This document shows positions 37,996 to 47,658 of a DNA stretch of 64,000 nucleotides, piece after piece (the first letter of the stretch is position 1; each line of letters opens with the position of its first letter). A program made the translations under genes and the position numbers. Source of the stretch: Adiantum capillus-veneris (Eukaryota > Streptophyta > Polypodiopsida > Polypodiales > Pteridaceae); contig CM043958.1 of the NCBI GenBank assembly GCA_014529385.2, positions 140,008,398 to 140,072,397 on the forward strand. The letters run 5' to 3'. The notes under the pieces are model-generated. The model saw only the letters and a program-made list of their open reading frames with translations, had not been told where the DNA came from and made no database searches.

Positions 37996-40900
37996 ATGGC
38001 CTCTACTTCCTCGTCATCTGATGCCAAGAGCTTGATGGAAATCAAGCGATTTGACGGTACAGGTTTCGACCTATGGCAAGACAGGATGCAGGGGATTTTG
38101 TTCCTCAAGGATTGTGAGGACGCCCTTTTGGCTGTAAAGCCTGTGGATATATCGGATGAGGATTGGGCCAAGCTCAACAAGAGAGCAAAGGCCTATATCA
38201 AAATGGTTGTGACCGATGACATTCTGGTGGACATAAAGGGCTTGGACAGTGCACATGCAATTTGGCATAAGTTGAAGGCCACTTATGAGAATGCCACCCC
38301 TGTGAATCAAGTGCATTTGATGCGCAAACTGGTGAACATGATGCTTGATGAAGCCAAGTCGGCTTCTGAGCACTTAAGTGCTTTCACCAGTGTTATGAGT
38401 CAGCTACAGGATACTGGGCTTCAACCTTTTGATGACAAGTTGAAAGCCATATTTTTGTTGATGACTTTGCCAGACTCTTGGGAAACGCTTGTGGTTTCTT
38501 TGAGTAATAGCCCCAACCTCACATATGATGGAGTGCGAGGCTCCATCTTAAATGAGGAAATCAGACGCAAGTCTAGTGGTGGGGAAGGTGGCAGTTCTGC
38601 TTACAATGCAAGAGGCAGAAGTCAGAAGCAAAATACAGGTACCAAGACTCAAAACAGGAGCAAAAGCAAATCTAGCGATAAGGATGTGACTTGTTATCAG
38701 TGTGGCAGAAAAGGCCATAAGAAGCCAGATTGCATGTATTTCAAGAAGGAATCACAAGAGAAGAAGAAGACACAGGATAAGAAAGGGGAAAAATCAGCAG
38801 GTACCTCCTCCAAGGATTCGGAGACTGTCAATGTATCCTCTAGTGTGGTTATCACAGAGTTATCCGACAGTGAGGAGATCTTGGTTGTAGCTTCATGCCC
38901 CTCAGATTTTGTTGTAGCAAATGCAGAAGACATGCTTATCTCACGTAGAGATGTCATTGATGCATTGCTAAGTGCAAATGATGGCCTTACACAGTCTTGG
39001 ATAGTAGACTCGAGTGCCTCATTTCATGTGACTCCATCTGTGGAGTGTTTTGCTTCTTATCATGCAGGCAAGTATGGCAAGGTTTACCTTGGGGATAACC
39101 ATGCTTGTGACATTGAAGGAATGGGCACTATGCGCTTGGCATTAAACAATGGCCAAGAGTTTATGCTTAAAGATGTAAGGTGTGTACCAGGCATCAAGAA
39201 GAGTCTATTGTCTGTTGGCCAGATGGATGCACAGGGTTATACAACCATTTTTGCTGGGGGTTCATGGAAGTTGCTTAAGGGATCAATGCTCATTGTCAAG
39301 GGATGCAAGAGTGGTACATTGTACTATTTACATGGCAAAGCTTTGCCTGGCAAGTTTCTTGCAGTGGCCGAAGTTGCTTCTCATTTGGAGTTGTGGCACA
39401 AAAGACTTGGCCATATATGCCAGAAGGGACTTGATGTGCTCTCCTCTTTGAAGAGGGTTGATGTAAAGGACACCAAGTTAGATTTTTGTAATGACTGTTT
39501 GTATGGTAAACAAAAGAAGTCTTCTTATTATTCCGGTGTCTCACGCAAAGTTAATGCTCTTGATTTAATTCACTCCGATGTATGTTCATGTCTGTTAAGT
39601 CTTTTGGTGGTGCATTATACTTTGTTACATTCATTGATGATTGCACTAGGAAAGGCTGGGCATATTTGTTAAAGAATAAGAGTGAGACATTTAATGCATT
39701 TAAGAGGTTTCATGCTTTTGTGAGCACGCAAAAGGGTAGTAAGCTTAAATGTTTGAGATCTGACAATGGGGAGGAGTACACGTCTGCTGAATTTCAGCGT
39801 TATTGCGAAGAATATGGGATTAAAACGGAGTTGACAGCCCCTTATAATCCATCTTCTAATGGTGTGGCTGAGAGGTATAACCGTACTTTATGTGAGAGAG
39901 TGCGTTGCATGTTGTCAACGGCTAATCTCCCACATGGGTTTTGGGGAGAGGCTTTGAAAACTGTAGTTCATGTATGCAATCGCTCTCCTAACAGTACGCT
40001 GAAAATTGACATTCCAAAGGAGGTTTGGTCTGGCAAACCTGCCTCTTATGATCATTTGAGAGTGTTTGGCTGCGAGGCTTTTGTCCATGTTCATAATGAC
40101 TTGAGGACAAAGCTAGATGCCAAGTCCATCCAAGGACTCTTCCTAGGTTATGGTTTGAGACAATCACCACGGCAGTGGTATAAGAAGTTTGACACTTTTA
40201 TGCTGTCTCAAGGCTTTAAACGCAGCCATGCAGATCATTGTTTGTATACGAAGAGGGATGAAGATGGTAGTCCCATCATACTTGTTCTCTATGTTGATGA
40301 CATGCTGCTTGCCGAGAAACATAAGACTAGTCTTGATGCTCTGAAACGTAAGCTAAATTCAACATTTGCTATGAAGGATTTGGGTGATGCAAAGCATATT
40401 TTGGGCATGCGTATTAAAAGAGATAGAAAGCTGAAATTGTTGTTTTTACCTCAAGAAAGGTACATTGCAAAAGTACTTGATAGGTTTAATATGGCTGATG
40501 CTAAGCCTCTTGGAGTACCTTTATCTCCATACACTAAGCTTAGCAAAGCAGATTGCCCAAAGGATGAGGTAACATTGAAAGCAATGAAGGGAATCCCTTA
40601 TGCATCAGCTTGTGGTTCTCTTATGTATGCTATGATTGCCACTCGTCCCGACATTGCTTATGCAGTGGGAGTTGTTAGTCGATACATGTCGAATCCTGGC
40701 AAAGCACATTGGGAAGCTGTCAAATGCATTCTGAGATATTTGAAAGGTACACAATCAAAGTGTATCTGTTATGGCAAAAGTAACTTAAAGTTGCAGGGAT
40801 ATTGTGATGCAGACATGGCAGGTGACATGGATACCAGGAAATCTACCACTGGATATGTATTTGCCATTGCTGGTGGTGCAGTCTCTTGGTGTTCTAGGTT

Positions 40901-41250
40901 ACAGAAAATTGTGGCATTGAGTACTACTGAGGCTGAATATATTTCAACCACAGAGGCTTCAAAAGAGGCCATTTGGTTGGGCAAACTTGCAAAAGAACTT
41001 GGCATGCTTGCTCATACACCCGTGTTGGGTTGTGATAGCCAGAGTGCTGTCTATTTAGCCAAAAATGCCATGTTTCATGCACGTACCAAACACATAGATA
41101 CGCGGTACCACTTCATACGATAGGTATTGGAGGATGGTCTAGTCACCTTGACTAAGATTCACTCACAGGATAACCCTGCAGATGTTCTCACCAAGAGTCT
41201 TGCAAAGGCTCAACATGAGCATTGCATACAACTGGTGGGAGTTGGTTAAC
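37996..41250 (+). pseudogene. G Copia gag-pol polyprotein, broken
   Basis: The ATG at 37996 gives MASTSSSSDAKSLMEIKRFD. Order: gag (UBN2-type, about 38020-38580), zinc knuckle CYQCGRKGHKKPDC (about 38692), protease with WIVDSSAS instead of the usual DSGAS (about 39000), integrase zinc region LWHKRLGH...CNDC (about 39395-39500). A frameshift at about 39585-39595 precedes the integrase core (FVTFIDDCTRKGW, RSDNGEEYTS, NGVAERYNRTL). At about 40150 LFLGYG jumps to RQSPRQWYKKF, deleting the integrase tail and the RT N-terminus. The RT keeps YVDDMLL (about 40290), and RNase H keeps YCDADMAGD, STTEAEY and DSQSAVYLAKN. TAG at 41121-41123 interrupts just before VLEDGLVTL. Confidence 0.93.
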
Positions 41251-41284
41251 TTAAAGGCGTCATTTATGCCTTTAAGTGGGAGGT

Positions 41285-41511
41285 TGTTGGGTTAAAGGCC
41301 TAAATAACCCCTTTTTGTACATTTTTATAATAAAAGTGGGAAAACCCAAAACTCATTTTATTGAGTTTTCCCCAAAAACGTGAGCTCTCTCTCTCTCCAT
41401 CATCGTTCTGCTAGCGCTTCCTCTCCTGCTGGCTTTCGCCACCCCTCTCTGCACACACACTGCACTTCCTCGCGTGCTCTTTCACTTGCACACACCGCCG
41501 CGCGCTCAACA
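41285..41511 (+). repeat. G 3' LTR
   Basis: It aligns with the 5' LTR except for a 52-bp gap between TTTTTATA-like repeats. It ends CGCGCGCTCAACA. Confidence 0.93.
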
Positions 41512-42325
41512 GCAAGATCCCAAGATACCTAGCGTTTTTGCTCCACAACAGATGAGCTAGCGTTTTTTGAATAAGAACTCAGATCAACCAACGTTTTTGC
41601 TTCTGCATCAGCCTGGTGACAGAACCACAGCAGATCAGCCTAGCGTTTTGTATTGCAAGACAACTAGCAGCAGCAGAAGACAGAAACCAGCCCTAGCGTT
41701 TTTGCAGTTCCGGCGCGACAAGGCAACAAGAAGACCAGCGTTTTCAGTTTTCAGCAGTTAGCACCCGCAGTAGAAGTCCCGAACCTCGCAGATCTCACCT
41801 TCCCGCACCAAATCCTCGCCACACAGTCACATCCCGCAAAGTTTGCAGTTTCAGCCCGGAAAAGGCAGATGCTGAACACAGATTTGAGCATCTGCGTTTT
41901 CAGCGCGTCGTTGTCGTACCGTCGTCATCGACATAGAGTCAGACTTCAACAGATAAAGATTTGTAGATTTCAGCCATTAGCCTTTTCAGATTTCAGCCCG
42001 TCTCGTTGTCGTCCTCATCGTCGTCAACATCGTCGGCAAGTCCAAGCATTGTAGAGATTTGTGCAATCAATAGTAGAGCGCTCTCACCATAGAGAGTGGG
42101 GCTTTCGGAGGAGGGTTTGACAACATTCTGGTGTCGTATTCTTCTCTCTCTATCTCTCAGTCTCAGCACCTTCACTCACAGTGTCCATTCACTTTGTTTG
42201 TGTCCATTGCACTCTCTCATTAAAGAACGGAAGGCTCTCCCTTCCCTAAGTAAAAGGAACCTTGAGCACAGTTCAGAGCACTCGTCTTGCGCAAAGTTCA
42301 ACATTCACTTCCACTGCACCTTACA
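41512..42325 (+). repeat. Family C LTR3, right part
   Basis: It resumes the LTR at the Copia target site with AGATACCTAGCG. It carries several CTAGCGTTTTTG-like units and ends GCACCTTACA directly before the CCGAA target duplication. Confidence 0.9.
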
Positions 42326-42784
42326 CCGAAAGATTTCAAGGACAACAGTCAAATTTTCACTTTTTCCGGGATGAAAGATTGGAAGAAAGCATCGCAGTTC
42401 CTACATCAATTCGACAACACCTATGATTTGGGGAACTATACAGAAGAAGATCGGAAGAAAGCATCGCAGTTCCTACATCAATTCGACAACACCTATGCTT
42501 TGGGGAACTATATAGAAGAATCCAAGATTTCTCGAGCAGCAAGATTTCTTAAAGATAATGCTATGCAATGGTGGAGTTCAATCGCAACACAACCCCATGC
42601 TCCAAGGACTTGGAAATCTTTCAAGACAGTATTTGCACACAATTATATAACTTCTCTATTTGAAGTCCGGATCTTGTCAAAATGGGGCAATTTCAAAATG
42701 CTTGCCACACCATGGACGACTATAACCAAAGGTTTTTCGACGTATATGTTATGTCCCGCTTACAGGAGAGGGGATCCAGCCTAG
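42326..42784 (+). pseudogene. B gag, core part
   Basis: It continues the B gag after the C array: KDFKDNSQIFTFSG, ASQFLHQFDNTY, SRAARFLKDNAMQWWSS, then in another frame MDDYNQRFFDVYV. These match the element E gag core motifs FTTFTGF, ALSFLQQFD, AATFLTGNAGQWW and LDDYNRKFW. A 72-bp (24-codon) in-frame tandem duplication at 42377-42448 and 42449-42520 doubles the segment KKASQFLHQFDNTY. A frameshift near 42680-42700 follows. The frame is cut at about 42785 by LTR-like sequence. Confidence 0.85.
42377..42520 (+). repeat. 72-bp in-frame tandem duplication in B gag
   Basis: Units 42377-42448 and 42449-42520 differ at about four positions. Both read GAYYGGAAGAAAGCATCGCA at the start and encode 24 residues each. 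Confidence 0.93.
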
Positions 42785-42785
42785 A

Positions 42786-43127
42786 TGTCGTCGGGATGGG
42801 CGTCCAGTGTTCGGGCGGACGTAGTGCGAACTCTAGCAATGTGGCCGGTCATTATTATAAAAGGGAGGCCAAGGCCTCACTTGCAGTTATCGACCCACTG
42901 GCAGAGTGCCAATGGTTAGCCCATGAGGCTAGGAGTGCGTGAGGTCACCTAGAGGAGGTGAGGCCGGGTAGTATGGGACGCTCGGTCTTACACGTGCACG
43001 CCTACGTCCTCGGACGCTAGCCCCCAGCACGGGGGAGCTGCCGGATGGTGGCTATGGTCGTGTGGTTCGTCCGACGCGTGTAGGCGGTCCGTGTAGCCGA
43101 GAGATCCACTCCTTGCTTTTCGTTTCA
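42786..43127 (+). repeat. Orphan LTR-like sequence
   Basis: It starts TGTCGTCGGG and ends CGTTTCA. It is followed at 43128 by TGGTATTAGAGCC, one base off the standard tRNA-iMet primer-binding site. A TATA box (ATTATAAAAGG) lies at about 42851-42861. The layout is that of a 5' LTR. No second copy or coding interior was found in the window, so the element is truncated. Confidence 0.6.
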
Positions 43128-43859
43128 TGGTATTAGAGCCGGGCTTGGCTATGGAATGGACCGCGTGCACATCTACAGGCTGGTTAGAGTCGGATAATTA
43201 CTATTTCATGCATTTTTTTATGAAATACCTGTTTAATTGATTATTTTCTTCTCATGAGTATGTGTACAGGTGAAATTTAATGCTTATTTTACTCGTTTTT
43301 TATTAAAGTCGGTGTTTTAAACTTGTGGGAGTGTTTAAAATCAGCAATTTTATTAATTCCTTGTGTTTTACTGCAATAGAATACAAAATTTGCAGACTTT
43401 CGTGTGATTTTCGATGAAAATCCACTGGTTACTTTTCAACTTGCAGATTTGTAATTGAAATTCAACATACTCTGACTCTGTGTTTCTATGTATGTGGTTG
43501 CAATAGGAGAGAGACACGCACGGGCGCGCGCGCACACACACGCACACGCGCACACAGCTACCTCTCTCCGCCTGGCTCTCGAAGGAAGCTTGCGCTAATG
43601 TTCAGCGGGGAGTTTTTCTGATACCCATCAAACCTCTCTTGAGTTAACCCTCCAGGGTGGAAAGTTACGAGTGTCATTTTCTTACATCAAGGAAGAGTAA
43701 AAATCTGAATTATGAGGTTCAAAGTTAATCAAAAGCACACTTCGTTCAGCACCACTATCCCCGTCACTCCACAAAAAATCCAACCCTATAACCCAAGCAT
43801 GCAAGGAATCATGCAATTTTTAGTACCAAAAGCTCAATTGCATACCAACCCTAAACAGG
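43128..43859. other. Leader-like and non-coding DNA
   Basis: It begins with the primer-binding-site-like TGGTATTAGAGCC and then has no recognisable reading frame. It contains a CA/CG-rich alternating tract at about 43512-43557. The right edge is the inverted family C LTR. Confidence 0.45.
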
Positions 43860-44018
43860 TGTAAGGTGCAACGGAAGTGAATGTTGAACTTTGCTCAAGA
43901 TGAGTGCTCCGAACTGTGCTCAAGGATTCCTTTTACTTACGGAAGGGAGAGCCTTCCGTTCCTTTAGTGAGAGAGTGCAAATGATCACAAACAAAGTGAA
44001 TGACACTGTGAATGAAGG

Positions 44019-44065
<47 letters not shown>

Positions 44066-45045
44066 AGACACCAGACTGTTGTCAAAGCCTCCTCCAAGGG
44101 CCCCACTCTCTATGGCGAGAGAGGTCTATGCTATTGATTGCACAAATCTGGTACAATGGTCTAGATGCAATGGACTTGCCGACGATGTCGACGACAATGA
44201 TGATGGCGACGAGACGGGCTGAAATCTGAAAATGCTAGGGGCTGAAATCTGTAAATCTGGTATCTGCTCAATTCGATAGTGTCGGCGAGGACGGCAATGG
44301 CGACGACGCGACGATGATGCGCTGAAAACGCAGATGCTGAAATCTGCGAACAGCGGGCTGAAACTGAAAACGTTGGCTGATTTGACACACGACGAGGATC
44401 TGCTGCGGGAAGGTGAGATCTGCGAGGTTTGGGGCTGCTCCTACGGAGTCTAAGTGCTGAAAATTGAAACACTGATGCTAGGGCTGATCCTGTCGCCGGA
44501 AATCTGCAAACGCTGATATGAATCTGCAAATGCAAAAACGCCAGGCTGATGGGGTACTACTGAAAACGCTAGGCTTGCTGTTGCAGAAACACCATGGCTG
44601 ACCTGCAAGAGGAAACGCTGGCTGATCTTGATGGCTGAAAAGCGCTAGGTATTCCTGCCGGTTCTTGCTGAGAAGGTGCATTGCAAGTGTAGGTACTCTG
44701 CTACCGCCTCTGCCAGAAAGTGCTAGCGCTAGCTTTTATTTATACCTACTTAGCCAATTTGCCCTACCGAGTTCCCAACAAAGTCACTTATTAATAAGAA
44801 GTGAAAAAAGACTAAAATAGGGGAAATGGGTTCTGTGCACTGTAAAATGCTCATGATGGATACTGACTCTAATGCTGATGATCATGCTGTGTGCAACCAG
44901 AGGATATGCAACTACCCTAAGTGCCAGGACATGCACGGCCTGCGCACAGGCTCACAAAGGTGCCAAAACACTTCCTAAGCTAACCTGAACCCTAGACCTG
45001 AAGTAGCTTGTCCACATGCACATAGGGTTAGATGTGCACGTGACA
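43860..45045 (-). repeat. Family C LTR, inverted copy C4
   Basis: An 1186-bp LTR read from 45045 (TGTCACGTGCAC) to 43860 (CACCTTACA on the minus strand). It includes GCAAAAACGCTAGG-type motifs and a GA microsatellite (44023-44062). On the minus strand a purine tract (AAAAAGGAGGGGA) precedes it, so it is the 3' LTR of C4. Confidence 0.88.
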
Positions 45046-45476
45046 TCCCCTCCTTTTTAAAGTGAGGTATTGGTACCGATCTGCATGGCTTCCTTGTAGG
45101 CTGCCAACAACTCGGGGTAATCTTTGAAAAACTCTTCATCGACCCACACTGCCTCGTGGGTTCCTCGATCCTTGAACTTCAAAAAGGACTGTCTGACTTG
45201 CTTCTTTGAACCATGGCAAAACCGATGCAACAACACTTGCTCCGGCTCCATGACTTCAGCTTCATCGATGATCTCCGGCTCTTCTTCTTCGAAAATGTCC
45301 TTCGAAGTGTTCCCTGAAACACTTTCAACCAAGAAACATAATAAACATTGTGCATTGACCATGAGTTAGGCAATTGCAATTTCATCGAAACCTCATTTAT
45401 CTTTTTAATGACAGGAAATGGACCATACATTCTGAAAGACAACTTAGGACATTTCTTTCCAACTTGCTTAAGACGT
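45046..45476 (-). pseudogene. C4 pol tail, distal part
   Basis: On the minus strand: RLKQVGKKCPKLSFRMYGPFPVI, LQLPNSWSMHNVYYVSWLKVF, then after a frameshift EEEEPEIIDEAEVMEPEQVL and KFKDRGTHEAVWVDEEFFKDYPELLA. This is the end of a Ty3 integrase plus a chromodomain-like tail, the more complete counterpart of the tails in copies C1 and C2. It is continuous across element D with 51748-52055. Confidence 0.85.
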
Positions 45477-47511
45477 TGGAGAGGGGGAAAGGGGAACACA
45501 CCAAGCACACAACACAATGCCTCACTATAGCCCAGGGTATACACAGCGCCCCAATCCACTAGAGTTCACCTTCAAAACTCAACACTACCCGCAAGCAAAC
45601 CACTGCTTTCACACAACCGCACGCACATACGCCTTGCAATGCACCAGACAGACTCAATCACTCGGCTCCGCTCAATTCACAACCTTCCGCACTCACACAA
45701 CCTCTCTCTATCTCTCTTTGCACGACAAACCTCGGGGGGGCACACACGCCGACACACACCCGGAAACACACGCACACAAGTAGAGAAGAGAATGGGGAAG
45801 GGGGAATGACGCCAGAAACAGAAGGGAACCGTCTACTAGCATAGGCAATAGCATGTACAATCAACACCCTGCCGGCATGAACCTCGGCAATCAAAACAAA
45901 AGCTCCACAAGCTTTGGCAAGAAAAAACCCTCCTTGGTCCAAAGCCCTCCTTGGCAAAAGACATTGGTCCCAAAAAAAGACCCTTACAAATGAACATAAG
46001 CACCCTTTTATAGGGGTGTGCATAGGAGTCCAAAAAAGAAAAAATGGTGCTGTGATTCCATGTCGTGCACTGCCTTTGGAGTTCCATTTAGAAGTTCTAT
46101 GCATTGCCAACACTTGGCTTAATTATTCTTGGAAACTTTTGCATGCTAGACACATTGGCCCTTTGGCCCCTCTCCCTTCACTTTTTTTGCCGGCCGCCCG
46201 GACTCCCTTCTCCTTGCACTTCATTTGCTTGTCGGCGTCTCCTTGCACGCTGCTGCAGGACCTCTCTCTTACACGAGGGGGGGAGGCAATAGCAACCTCG
46301 CTATTGCTCTCCCTCTCCTTCTCAAAAATTTGGAGCCGCGGGACCCGCCTCTAGCAAGGCCTGCCACGTCATCACTACATCACCAGCCAGGGCCGCCCAC
46401 GGGCGCCACCACCATCCAACACCGCCGGCCATTGCCACCAAAATCGCCGCCGGACGCCCACAGCAGCGCCATGCGCGCGGACGCCATAGCTGCGCCCAAG
46501 AGAGCTCCCCTCTCTCTCCTTCCTTGTGTGCTAATGGGAGCCCACGCCTCAACCTTTATAGCCTGGCCTGAACGGTCCCGCGCCCGCATGTGGGTTTTAG
46601 GCCCCTGCCACGTGGCATTCCCCTAAGACTTGAGCCCCAAGGGCTCCAAAAACTCATTATTTTCTTCCTTTAACCAAAAAAACTTTGCAATCTTCCTTGA
46701 CCTAGCCCCCATTTTGTGCTCCCACCTTCTGTTGCCGAGCCGCAAAGCCCGAGTGAAATCGTGCACTGCCGCCCTGCTCCTCCATGATCCGCACCGTTAT
46801 TCGACTCCTCCAGGCCCGAGATCCAATGCGACCAAAACACGATCAAACCATCTACAATTAACTTCGGGCAACGACAACCAATCTTCCGACTTCCATATCT
46901 TTCTGCTTCGGATTCCGTTTGGCTGCAGTCACTTCCTGCTAGCTCCATATGGTGTACACTCTGCTCTAGAACTTTGTCGAGGCTCAGAAGATGCCAGATG
47001 GCGCGTACTCCAATGTGGCCAAGTGGGCTCAGACCCGGCCCCCGGAAAAACTTCAGCTGACCATAGCTTGCAATCCAGAGCTCCGATCCACAATCCGAAA
47101 AGACGGGTAAGCTCTATGAGTTGAGCTCTACACATCTATACCTCAAGTTCCACTTGGATCACTTGTCACCAGCTGCCCTATCCGGCAAGAATCTGCAAAC
47201 CATCAAAACTTCAACCTTCAATAACTTGGGCTCCGTAGCTCGGTTTGATGAGCCGTCTGGACCTGCTCCTTCAGCACTTCAAGCTCTTCATTTCTAGACC
47301 CCAAGGCTGCACTTTGCATCTCTTTCACCTGCTACCCCATTTAGCCCCTTATGGAGCATTCCCTGGCTTATAAGCCGCATCATCCATACACTTCCGTTGC
47401 TACCTGCTATCCCATGAACTTCCTAGCTGCTCCAGTCCTTTGCCATGCTTCTACTTGCCTGTACACACCTGTCCATGCCATCTTCTAGAGCCGACATACT
47501 TGGCTGCACCA
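45477..47511 (-). repeat. D 3' LTR
   Basis: A 2035-bp block, TGGAGAGGGGGAAAGGGG to GGCTGCACCA on the plus strand, aligning along its whole length with 49718-51747 at a few differences per hundred bases. Confidence 0.92.
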
Positions 47512-47658
47512 TCATTGCCCACCCCCCTGTTGAGCATTTATGCTCAACCACATAAAAGCTTTATTTACTTATAAACTGTAAAAACCTGGCACACACTATG
47601 AGAAACCTCAAACCATATGCATATGTACAATTTTTTATTGCATCCTATCACCAAACCT

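Larger units (their letters stand above)
37201..41511 (+). mobile_element. Ty1/Copia LTR retrotransposon G
   Basis: It has LTRs of 279 bp (37201-37479) and 227 bp (41285-41511), a tRNA-iMet primer-binding site and a purine tract TTTAAGTGGGAGGT before the 3' LTR. The flanks GCAGG (37196-37200) and GCAAG (41512-41516) are a target duplication with one change. It carries gag, protease, integrase, RT and RNase H, but with a frameshift, an internal deletion and a late nonsense codon. LTR divergence by eye is a few per cent. Confidence 0.93.
30650..42325 (+). mobile_element. Family C tandem array: LTR-internal-LTR-internal-LTR
   Basis: Three LTRs and two internal regions of one non-autonomous Ty3-derived family are joined head to tail: LTR1 30650-31851, internal 1 31852-33718, LTR2 33719-35076, internal 2 35077-36802, LTR3 36803-37200 plus 41512-42325. 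The target duplication CCGAA is exact at 30645-30649 and 42326-42330. Both internals start with TGGTATCAGAGT/C and end with AAAAGGAGGGGA. A Copia element (G) interrupts LTR3. Unequal exchange between LTRs of one insertion explains a shared LTR inside one TSD pair. Confidence 0.92.

Noticed and set aside
45679-46100. Possible CRISPR-like or satellite array in the repeated 2-kb blocks
   Set aside because: The repetition is two whole LTR copies; there is no short repeat-spacer structure, and the genome is eukaryotic.
45517-46626. Long plus-strand frames in both D LTRs (for example MARKNPPWSKALLGKRHW)
   Set aside because: They lie inside LTRs, antisense to element D, are low in conserved motifs and are explained by base composition.
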